DNA from: Bacteroidaceae bacterium
GTDB lineage: Bacteria > Bacteroidota > Bacteroidia > Bacteroidales > Bacteroidaceae
Assembly (NCBI GenBank): GCA_028707655.1
Contig: JAQWAN010000159.1
Coordinates: 1 to 5,265, forward strand
Direction: 5' to 3'
DNA length: 5,265 nt
The notes below the pieces were generated by a model. The model had not been told where the DNA came from and searched no databases. It was given only the letters and a program-made list of their open reading frames with translations. Numbering within the stretch: the stretch's first letter is position 1; each line of letters starts with the position of its first letter. This document shows positions 1-5,265 of the stretch, one piece after another. A program made the translations under genes and the position numbers.

Positions 1-714
1 GCGTGTACTGATATCAATATGTGCACCCGAGTAATCGGCAAAGGCACCTGCCTCATACACCTTGCTCACCGTAACATTTTGTACCGTTGAGGTAGGGAAG
101 AGATAGAGTGGTATTAGTTTGTTATCAGGATTGGGCGATGCAATAGGTAGCCCATTGAGTGTTGTTGTACTATATCTATCTCCTAATCCGCGTACAATAA
201 GTTGTCCACTCCGTTCAAAGGAGATGCTTGTCATTTTCTTTACCCCATTTGCCACATTCGAAATACCTTTGAGCCTCATCTCCTTTGCTCCTAGATTTTC
301 TACAGCAGTGGTAGATAATTTTCGTTCAGCTTGTAGAATTAATGCAGAGGCCCTGTTCTTCTTTGCTACAATAACAGCTCCAGCCAGTTGAATGCTTTCG
401 TCCTCCATCTGTAAGTGCAGTACCAGTGGTACGTTTCCATCTACCTTAATGCTTCTTAATAAGATGGTTTGATAACCGATATATCGTGCTTCTATGGTGT
501 AGATACCTTTGGGCGTGTTAGGCAAAACAAATTCGCCATCCAGATTCGTTACAACACCTGTGCTAGTTTCTCTAACCAAAACAGATGCACCAATCAGAGG
601 TTCGTTTGTCCGTTTATCCACAATGGAACCTTTAATGATTCCAGCCATTGCTAGGTTAGAGAAAAGAGTTATTAAGAGAAATAGTCCAGCACACATTAAT
701 CGTCTTGTTTTCAT
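1..714 (-). CDS. TonB-dependent outer-membrane receptor, N-terminal part (runs off left edge)
   Basis: This frame stays open from the ATG at 714 to the window edge and gives 238 residues without a stop. Residues 1-24 look like a signal peptide: basic MKTRR, a hydrophobic stretch, then an Ala-Met-Ala cleavage region. Residues about 25-105 form a carboxypeptidase-regulatory-like domain (GSIVDKRTNEPLIGASV, then TNLDGEF and YIGYQT). From about 130 the plug domain begins, with RGLGDRYSTTTLNGLP (175-190), SPNPDNKLIPLYLFP (193-207) and SKVYEAGAFADYSGAHIDIS (217-236). In this family the plug closes an outer-membrane beta-barrel that imports a ligand using TonB energy. The plug sequence resembles the RGLGDRY/NGLP receptor type rather than classical SusC, so the substrate could be a glycan, metal complex or other ligand. 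The start fits an A-rich leader and the basic n-region. It is transcribed divergently from the DUF1460-GH97 genes. The barrel lies outside the window. Confidence 0.93.
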   Translation of the reverse strand, partial: MKTRRLMCAGLFLLITLFSNLAMAGIIKGSIVDKRTNEPLIGASVLVRETSTGVVTNLDGEFVLPNTPKGIYTIEARYIGYQTILLRSIKVDGNVPLVLHLQMEDESIQLAGAVIVAKKNRASALILQAERKLSTTAVENLGAKEMRLKGISNVANGVKKMTSISFERSGQLIVRGLGDRYSTTTLNGLPIASPNPDNKLIPLYLFPTSTVQNVTVSKVYEAGAFADYSGAHIDISTR

Positions 715-733
715 TCTTTTTTTATTAAATTTT

Positions 734-755
734 GATGCAGCAAAATTGCAACATC
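734..755. promoter_or_regulatory. Imperfect 22-bp dyad, possible operator upstream of the receptor gene
   Basis: The sequence is symmetric in 8 of 11 base pairs: outer arms GATG/CATC (734-737 and 752-755) and inner arms GCAA/TTGC (740-743 and 746-749) around a central AA. It lies 20-41 bp upstream of the receptor start codon. It also overlaps the only near match to a minus-strand -7 element (748-741, read CAATTTTG against TAnnTTTG), but no TTG lies at the right distance upstream. A regulator site is an inference from symmetry and position alone. Confidence 0.3.
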
Positions 756-834
756 TATATTACATTCCAGTTTCTAGCATCTTACGATATGTTGAAAGAA
801 ATGTGGCATTACTGTTACAGGTGTTGTTGCATTC

Positions 835-856
835 CATCTTTTCATTAAAAAAGATG
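835..856. repeat. Perfect 8-bp inverted repeat upstream of the DUF1460 promoter
   Basis: CATCTTTT (835-842) and AAAAGATG (849-856) are perfect complements separated by six bases (CATTAA). The repeat ends 20 bp before the putative -33 element of the rightward promoter. There is no T-tract following a GC-rich stem in either direction, so a terminator is unlikely; a protein-binding site is more plausible. Part of the right arm, AAGATGAA (851-858), recurs at 885-892 between the two promoter elements. Confidence 0.4.
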
Positions 857-876
857 AAACTATGGGGTATAAATAA

Positions 877-907
877 TTGTTATGAAGATGAATAAGTATT
901 ATCTTTG
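877..907 (+). promoter_or_regulatory. Bacteroides-type promoter for the DUF1460-GH97 genes
   Basis: TTG at 877-879 and TATCTTTG at 900-907 are separated by 20 bp. This matches the known Bacteroidota housekeeping promoter pattern (TTG at -33, TAnnTTTG at -7). Transcription would start a few bases after 907, giving a leader of roughly 15-20 nt before the ATG at 931. The leader is AT-rich with no Shine-Dalgarno sequence, as is usual in this phylum. The AAGATGAA copy at 885-892 sits in the promoter spacer, where a bound protein could block polymerase. Confidence 0.7.
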
Positions 908-930
908 TATAACTACTAATAAACCTGTAT

Positions 931-1773
931 ATGAGAACCATCCTATTTTTCTTTTCGGTGTGTGTCAGCTTTGTATTGCAAGCACAACATCTTATCTATC
1001 AACCGATTGATAGTGTCAAAGTAGAGCTACTCTTACATAAAGCCATTCAAGATCCCCCTGTAAACCGTTCTCTTTTTTTTGGAGAGCAGTTTCTTGGAAC
1101 ACCCTATGTAGCGCAAACGCTTGAGATAGATGGAGACAAAAATTTAATTGTCAACACCCGCCAACTCGATTGTACCACTTTTGTGGAGAATGTGTTAGCC
1201 CTAGTGATGACAGCTGCACGAGAAGAGGTATATTTTAGTGATTTCTGTAAGTCCTTAACCCAATTAAGATATAGAGATGGTGTCCGCCAAGGATATGTTT
1301 CTCGTCTACACTATTTTAGTGATTGGATTGCTAACAACCAGAAAAAAGGATTGGTAAAAGATCTTTCTGCTGAACTCAGTCCCGATAGACGTCTACTCAC
1401 ACTAAACTTTATGTCTACGCATGCTAGTAATTATCCTTTTCTAAAGGGAGATAGCCTGCAATTAGCAGCACTTAAAAAGATAGAACAACATTGGGTAGAC
1501 TATTCTATGCCCTATCTCTCATTGTCTACCTTGCGCAAGCCCGAAGTGCAGAAACAGATTAAAGATGGCGACATTATTGCTTTAGTTTGTACCATTAAAG
1601 GGCTCGATTTATCCCATGTAGGTCTTGCTAAGTGGGTCGATGGTAAACTACATCTATTAAATGCAAGTATGCTCCATGAGAAAGTGGTGGTTGACTCCAT
1701 AACGCTTTGTGATTATGTAGCCAAGCGCTCCTCTATTATTGGGGTACGTGTTATACGTATACTATCTAACTAA
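931..1773 (+). CDS. Secreted DUF1460 (N-acetylmuramoyl-L-alanine amidase-like) protein
   Basis: The 280-residue product starts with a Sec signal peptide (hydrophobic residues about 3-17, ending LQAQ near 19), so it is exported, probably to the periplasm. The rest fits the DUF1460 family, which has an NlpC/P60-like papain fold and is described as N-acetylmuramoyl-L-alanine amidase-like. Visible signatures are FGEQFLGTPYV (50-60), the nucleophile motif LDCTTFVENVLAL (79-91, Cys81), DGDIIALV (212-219) and LDLSHVGLA (225-233, His229). Cys81 and His229 are the expected catalytic pair; Asn244 in LLNAS is a candidate third residue. Length is about normal for the family and nothing is missing. By family it would hydrolyse an amide bond in peptidoglycan or a related molecule, but the true substrate is not known from sequence. 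It is the first gene after the promoter at 877-907 and lies 47 nt upstream of a GH97 gene on the same strand. Confidence 0.9.
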   Translation: MRTILFFFSVCVSFVLQAQHLIYQPIDSVKVELLLHKAIQDPPVNRSLFFGEQFLGTPYVAQTLEIDGDKNLIVNTRQLDCTTFVENVLALVMTAAREEVYFSDFCKSLTQLRYRDGVRQGYVSRLHYFSDWIANNQKKGLVKDLSAELSPDRRLLTLNFMSTHASNYPFLKGDSLQLAALKKIEQHWVDYSMPYLSLSTLRKPEVQKQIKDGDIIALVCTIKGLDLSHVGLAKWVDGKLHLLNASMLHEKVVVDSITLCDYVAKRSSIIGVRVIRILSN

Positions 1774-1820
1774 ACAAAACAACACATAGATAAACTAAAC
1801 ACACACAATCTTACACCATT
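1774..1820 (+). other. G-poor A/C-rich spacer and leader between DUF1460 and GH97 genes
   Basis: These 47 nt contain a single G (1789) and are mostly A and C, with no T-tract hairpin and no TAnnTTTG element. The GH97 gene is therefore probably co-transcribed with the DUF1460 gene. The lack of structure and of a Shine-Dalgarno sequence fits Bacteroidota translation starts, which favour A-rich unstructured leaders. Confidence 0.45.
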
Positions 1821-3842
1821 ATGAAACAACTATCCATTTTCTTACTTTTTTTCTTGTTGTTAGCTACTAGCTGTTCACAACGTGGAGCGACAACACTTTT
1901 TTCACCTAACGAGGAAACACAATTGGTTTTTTCTCTCACAGAGAAGGGTATACCCACTTATGCTATCACCTCTGGTAAGCAACATTTAATACTTCCCTCT
2001 GTGTTAGGTTTTACCACACGAGATAGCATTAATCTGTCTCAGTATTTTCGTATAGTAGATGTATTACATTCTACAACAGATGAGACATGGTCACAGCCTT
2101 GGGGAGAGAACAAAACAATACGCAATCATTATAATGAGATGGCCGTTGTTTTACAAGATTCAATTGCTACACAACTGACCCTTCGTTTTCGACTTTTTAA
2201 TGATGGTGTAGGCTTTCGCTACGAATATCAAGTAAATGGGGTCGATTCATTGCAACTGATGAACGAGTTAACCACTTTCCAAATTGCAGATGGCGACCAA
2301 TCGTGGTCTACACCAGCTAATTATGATACCTACGAGTTAGATTACACCAAACAACCAGTCTCTGCAGTGAAGAGTGCTAATACACCTTTTACCTTTACTA
2401 CTAGCACAGGTCTTTATGCTAGTATTCATGAGGCAGCTTTGACTGATTTTGCGGGCATGACACTTAAGAGCACTGCTCCCTCTACGTTAGAAGCCGACCT
2501 AGTGCCATGGCCAGACGGGGTGAAAGTTCGCATTGCAGGTAATCATTTTCAGACCCCTTGGCGTACTATTCAGATAGGGCATAAAGCTGTCGACTTAATT
2601 AATTCCTCCATATTACTCAATTTAAATGAGCCTTGTCAGTTTGCCACCACCGATTGGATTCGTCCGATGAAATATGTAGGTGTATGGTGGGGCATGCATT
2701 TAGGTATCGAGTCGTGGACAATGGATAATCGCCATGGAGCCACCACCGTAAATGCGAAACGATATATTGATTTTGCACAAGCCAATAATATTGAAGGCGT
2801 TCTTTTTGAAGGCTGGAATAATGGTTGGGAATCGTGGGGTAGTCGTCAAGATTTCGATTTTACCCAACCCTATGCCGATTTTGATATGGATGAGGTAACA
2901 CGCTATGCTAAGGAGAAGAATATTCAAATCATCGGTCATCATGAAACAGGAGGAAATATACCTAACTATGAGGCGCAGATGGATAAGGCCTATGAATGGT
3001 CTACAAAATATGGTATCCATTCCATTAAAACAGGGTATGCAGGTGGCTTTAAGGGTGGTTATTATCACCATAGTCAATATGCGGTGCGTCATTACCGTAA
3101 AGTAGTAGAAACAGCGGCTAAGTATCATATCACTATCGATGCACACGAACCAATAAAGCCAACCGGTATTCGTCGTACTTATCCCAATATGATGACCAGA
3201 GAGGGTGCTAAAGGTATGGAATGGAATGCATGGAGTGAAGGTAATTCGCCTACTTATCTAGAAGTACTACCTTTTACCCGTTTGTTAGCTGGACCAATGG
3301 ATTACACACCCGGCACATTTGACATCCTATTTGATAACTCACGTAACTCTCCTTTGCATAAAAAATGGAATGGACTAGATAAAGGTAATTCTCGTGTGCA
3401 TACCACTTTAGCTAAACAACTTGCTAATTGGGTGATCTTATATTCTCCCCTACAAATGGCTTCCGATAGAATAGAGAATTATAAAGGACATCCTGCTTTT
3501 CAGTTCTTTAGAGATTTTAAAGCAGATTGTGATTGGTCGCGTGCACTGCAAGGAGAGCCTGGCGAATTTGTGGCAGTAGTTCGTAGAGCGGGCGAGCAGT
3601 ATTTTTTAGGTGCAACCACCAATGAAACACCTCGTACCCTTCGAATTCCATTGTCTTTTTTGAAAAAGGAGACTAACTATCAAGCACGTATTTATGCCGA
3701 TGGTGCGGATGCAGATTGGAAAGAAAATCCTCTCTCTTATACCATTACCGAGCAACATGTAAATGCCTCTGATACACTAACCATCAAGATGGCAGCAGGA
3801 GGTGGACAGGCTATTAGTTTTGTACCCGTTTCCATTAAATAA
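1821..3842 (+). CDS. GH97 glycoside hydrolase lipoprotein, inverting (SusB-like) alpha-glucosidase subgroup
   Basis: The 673-residue product has a lipoprotein signal (MKQLSIFLLFFLLLATSC, anchored Cys18). No acidic residues follow the cysteine, so a periplasm-facing anchor is likely. Three GH97 domains follow: an N-terminal beta-sandwich (about 25-278), a catalytic barrel (about 280-556, with GVLFEGWNNGWE at 326-337) and a C-terminal beta-domain (about 560-670). Candidate catalytic residues are Glu375 in HHETG, Glu443 in DAHEP and Glu467 in GAKGMEW. Their spacing (68 and 24) closely matches Glu439, Glu508 and Glu532 of Bacteroides thetaiotaomicron SusB (69 and 24). Lys403 in KTGY matches SusB Lys467, and Glu461 matches the calcium ligand Glu526. 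The retaining alpha-galactosidase subgroup has an Asp nucleophile instead, which is not seen here. Release of glucose from alpha-glucosides is thus the likely reaction, although linkage preference cannot be read. It is slightly shorter than SusB (738 residues) but looks intact. It probably shares a transcript with the DUF1460 gene. Confidence 0.94.
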   Translation: MKQLSIFLLFFLLLATSCSQRGATTLFSPNEETQLVFSLTEKGIPTYAITSGKQHLILPSVLGFTTRDSINLSQYFRIVDVLHSTTDETWSQPWGENKTIRNHYNEMAVVLQDSIATQLTLRFRLFNDGVGFRYEYQVNGVDSLQLMNELTTFQIADGDQSWSTPANYDTYELDYTKQPVSAVKSANTPFTFTTSTGLYASIHEAALTDFAGMTLKSTAPSTLEADLVPWPDGVKVRIAGNHFQTPWRTIQIGHKAVDLINSSILLNLNEPCQFATTDWIRPMKYVGVWWGMHLGIESWTMDNRHGATTVNAKRYIDFAQANNIEGVLFEGWNNGWESWGSRQDFDFTQPYADFDMDEVTRYAKEKNIQIIGHHETGGNIPNYEAQMDKAYEWSTKYGIHSIKTGYAGGFKGGYYHHSQYAVRHYRKVVETAAKYHITIDAHEPIKPTGIRRTYPNMMTREGAKGMEWNAWSEGNSPTYLEVLPFTRLLAGPMDYTPGTFDILFDNSRNSPLHKKWNGLDKGNSRVHTTLAKQLANWVILYSPLQMASDRIENYKGHPAFQFFRDFKADCDWSRALQGEPGEFVAVVRRAGEQYFLGATTNETPRTLRIPLSFLKKETNYQARIYADGADADWKENPLSYTITEQHVNASDTLTIKMAAGGGQAISFVPVSIK

Positions 3843-3854
3843 GAGTAGTATTAA

Positions 3855-3895
3855 GTACTTTGCATCTATTTCTTAGACGAAGGAAGTACCTTTTT
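3855..3895 (+). terminator. Possible intrinsic terminator after GH97 (first of two hairpins)
   Basis: GTACTT (3855-3860) pairs with AAGTAC (3884-3889), with one more T-G wobble inside. The long loop can form a small inner stem, TCTA (3865-3868) with TAGA (3874-3877). A run of five Ts follows at 3891-3895. The stem begins 13 nt after the GH97 stop, the right place to end the DUF1460-GH97 transcript. The stem is short and AT-rich, so it is weaker than the hairpin that follows it. Confidence 0.45.
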
Positions 3896-3900
3896 AATAG

Positions 3901-3940
3901 AAAAAACGACTTGCAAATAAAGGGTAGGTCGTTTTTTTTT
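3901..3940 (+). terminator. Strong-looking intrinsic terminator or attenuator directly upstream of GH53
   Basis: AAAAAACGAC (3901-3910) pairs perfectly with GTCGTTTTTT (3928-3937). The stem can extend inward through 3911-3914 and 3924-3927 with two wobble pairs, giving 14 pairs and a 9-nt loop. Nine Ts in a row run from 3932 to 3940. The A-run on the 5' side means it could also stop transcription coming from the right. It ends only 12 nt before the GH53 start codon, which leaves no room for a promoter between them. It may be the main GH97 terminator, or an attenuator in the GH53 leader. Confidence 0.75.
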
Positions 3941-3952
3941 GAATAAACAAGA

Positions 3953-4972
3953 ATGAAAAGAGAAACATTTATAGTACTGCTATTTCTTTTTTTGCTTGCT
4001 GCTTGCAGTAAAGAAGAGAAAACAGCACTTCCTTTACCACCTGTTGTTAGTAGTTTTGCCAAAGGAGCCGATGTTAGTTGGCTTACAGAAATGGAATCTT
4101 CTGGTCGGTTATTCTTTACTGCAGATGGAGGGGCAGCAGAATGTCTCTCCTTGCTCAAGGGGTTAGGCATGAACGCCATTCGTTTACGCGTTTGGGTTAA
4201 TCCAGCAGATGGTTGGTGTTCAATAACCGATGTAGTGACGAAAGCTAGACGTGCTCATCAATTAGGATTACAGCTCTTAATCGATTTTCATTACAGTGAT
4301 TCTTGGGCCGATCCTGGTAAACAAACGAAACCTAAAGCATGGCAGCCACTCTCTTTTGCAGAGTTAAAAGAGGCTGTTGCTACGCACACCAGAGAAGTTC
4401 TTTTAGCTCTTCAAGCAGAGAAGATAACCCCTCGATGGGTACAGGTAGGCAATGAAACCGGAAATGGGATGCTTTGGCCAGATGGCAGAGCAGACACCGA
4501 TATGCAGAGGTATGCCAAACTGAATAATGCCGGATATGATGCCGTAAAAGCTGTTTTTCCAGATGCTAAAGTTGTTATTCATCTACAGAATGGAAATGAT
4601 AATAACCTGTTTCGATGGCTGTTCGATGGGTTACAAGCACATGGTGCACGGTGGGATGTGATAGGTCTTTCTCTCTATCCCTCGCCCGATAATTGGCAAA
4701 CCATGAATGCCGCTTGTCTCTATAATATGAACGATATGATAGCTCGTTATCAAAAAGAGGTGATGATTTGTGAAGTGGGTATGTCGTGGGATGCACCCGA
4801 TGCATCTTACTCCTTTTTGCACGATCTTTTGCAGAAAGCCCAAGCTATAGCAGGGCATAAATGTCTAGGGCTCTTTTATTGGGAGCCCCAGAGTTATAAT
4901 TGGCAGCAATATAGTAAAGGTGCATTTACCCTAAGTGGTAGACCCACGCATGCACTAGATGCATTTCGTTAA
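3953..4972 (+). CDS. GH53 endo-beta-1,4-galactanase (arabinogalactan endo-galactosidase), lipoprotein
   Basis: The 339-residue product belongs to glycoside hydrolase family 53, retaining enzymes that cut beta-1,4-galactan, for example in pectin type I arabinogalactan side chains. It has a lipoprotein signal ending LLAAC (Cys18), followed by SKEEK. A Lys followed by two acidic residues here resembles the Bacteroidota lipoprotein export signal, so surface display is likely. Family signatures appear in order along the barrel: KGADVSWLTEME (37-48), LGMNAIRLRVWVNP (71-84), DFHYSDSWADPGKQ (111-124), WVQVGNETGNGMLWP (162-176, acid/base Glu168), DVIGLSLYPS (235-244), EVMICEVGMSW (269-279, nucleophile Glu274) and GLFYWEP (306-312). 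Both catalytic glutamates are present and the single domain is complete, with no added binding module. The ATG at 3953 is chosen because it directly precedes the lipoprotein signal. The short leader follows a terminator-like hairpin; no promoter is evident nearby, so control may be by readthrough. Confidence 0.94.
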   Translation: MKRETFIVLLFLFLLAACSKEEKTALPLPPVVSSFAKGADVSWLTEMESSGRLFFTADGGAAECLSLLKGLGMNAIRLRVWVNPADGWCSITDVVTKARRAHQLGLQLLIDFHYSDSWADPGKQTKPKAWQPLSFAELKEAVATHTREVLLALQAEKITPRWVQVGNETGNGMLWPDGRADTDMQRYAKLNNAGYDAVKAVFPDAKVVIHLQNGNDNNLFRWLFDGLQAHGARWDVIGLSLYPSPDNWQTMNAACLYNMNDMIARYQKEVMICEVGMSWDAPDASYSFLHDLLQKAQAIAGHKCLGLFYWEPQSYNWQQYSKGAFTLSGRPTHALDAFR

Positions 4973-4975
4973 TGG

Positions 4976-5265
4976 TTATCGAATGGCAATCTTACAATCC
5001 TCTAAGCTATCAATAATAGCAAGACTCTCCACATGAAAGCCCATGTCACGTAGTTGCTTGCCCCCTGTCTGAAACGATTTCTCAATGATGAAGCCCATTC
5101 CTTCTACGGTACATCCCGCTTGTTTAGCAATAGCAGCCATACCTAGTCCTGCATTACCGTAGGCCACAAAATCGTCTACAAAAAGAATATGATCTTCTGG
5201 TGTGAGAAAATCCTTACTGATACAGATGGTGTAGTCGCGGTCTTTTGTAAAGGAGTGAATCACTG
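4976..5265 (-). CDS. xpt: Xanthine phosphoribosyltransferase, C-terminal half (runs off right edge)
   Basis: The visible part is 95 codons plus stop, and the frame continues beyond the window. The GTG at 5263 is an internal valine codon before IHSFTK, not a start. The sequence matches the C-terminal half of Xpt (about 190 residues in full): the SFTK strand, a PRPP-binding loop ILFVDDFVAYGNAGLG (about 5188-5141), then GFIIEKSFQTGGKQLRDMGF and VESLAIIDSLEDCKIAIR. Xpt is a cytoplasmic purine-salvage enzyme that joins xanthine to PRPP to make XMP. The PRPP loop reads DDFVAYG where many Xpt proteins have DDFLANG; this is probably natural variation. The gene is convergent with GH53, with 3 nt between the stop codons. 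Its promoter and any purine riboswitch would lie outside the window. Confidence 0.9.
   Translation of the reverse strand, partial: VIHSFTKDRDYTICISKDFLTPEDHILFVDDFVAYGNAGLGMAAIAKQAGCTVEGMGFIIEKSFQTGGKQLRDMGFHVESLAIIDSLEDCKIAIR

Noticed and set aside
741..748. Minus-strand CAATTTTG as the receptor promoter -7 element
   Set aside because: It misses one consensus base and has no TTG about 20 bp upstream, so I do not list it as a promoter.
119..895. Plus-strand open frames of 90, 61 and 128 codons
   Set aside because: They lie antisense to the well-supported receptor gene or spill from it into the intergenic region, and their products show no recognisable domain.
2700..3146. Minus-strand open frame of 148 codons inside the GH97 gene
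   Set aside because: It is opposite the most conserved catalytic part of GH97, has no recognisable motif, and is best explained as a shadow of the codon pattern.
3856..3862. TACTTTG as a -7 promoter element for GH53
   Set aside because: It is one base short of TAnnTTTG, has no TTG at the right distance, and falls inside the first hairpin arm.
3835..4179. Minus-strand open frame of 114 codons across the GH97-GH53 gap
   Set aside because: It runs through the hairpin region and the signal peptide of GH53, and its product resembles nothing I recognise.
4575..4858. Two minus-strand open frames inside GH53
   Set aside because: They overlap each other and the GH53 catalytic region, and look like composition shadows.
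4950..4964. Small hairpin ATGCA-CTAGA-TGCAT at the end of GH53 as a terminator
   Set aside because: The stem is only 5 bp and is followed by three Ts on the plus strand and no T-run on the minus strand, so it is too weak.
5261..5263. GTG at 5263 as the start of a short 95-residue gene
   Set aside because: The homology is to the middle of Xpt and the frame continues past the edge, so the codon is an internal valine.

Overview
The window looks like a Bacteroidales (Bacteroidota) chromosome segment. The evidence is a TonB-dependent receptor with a carboxypeptidase-regulatory-like N-terminal domain, a SusB-like GH97 glycosidase, a lipoprotein GH53 galactanase, a DUF1460 protein, AT-rich leaders without Shine-Dalgarno sequences, and a promoter of the Bacteroides type (TTG, 20 bp, TAnnTTTG). 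The genus cannot be fixed from the sequence alone.

Layout. Positions 1-714 (minus strand) hold the first 238 codons of a TonB-dependent outer-membrane receptor that runs off the left edge. A 216-bp divergent intergenic region (715-930) carries two dyad sequences and a good promoter for the rightward genes. Rightward come a secreted DUF1460 cysteine-amidase-like protein (931-1773) and, 47 nt later, a lipoprotein GH97 glycosidase of the inverting SusB type (1821-3842); they probably form a two-gene operon. A 110-nt gap (3843-3952) holds two hairpin-plus-T-tract structures. The second ends 12 nt before the start codon of a GH53 endo-beta-1,4-galactanase lipoprotein (3953-4972). The right edge (4976-5265, minus strand) is the C-terminal half of xanthine phosphoribosyltransferase, whose stop codon is only 3 nt from the GH53 stop.

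How the genes may work together. GH53 (beta-1,4-galactan) and GH97 (most likely alpha-glucosides) are glycan-degrading enzymes with different expected substrates. The GH53 lipoprotein carries a Lys-Glu-Glu sequence after its lipid-anchored cysteine, as expected for surface display; the GH97 lipoprotein does not and probably faces the periplasm. No SusD gene is visible and the receptor does not look like a classical SusC, so this is not an evident standard polysaccharide utilization locus. The xpt gene is purine salvage and probably unrelated.

Most of the window is recognisable. The points most worth following are the terminator-like hairpin directly in front of GH53 (possible attenuation), the pairing of an amidase-like DUF1460 gene with GH97, and the repeated GATG-containing sequence around the DUF1460 promoter. 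I saw no tRNA, rRNA, CRISPR array, insertion sequence or obvious phage material.
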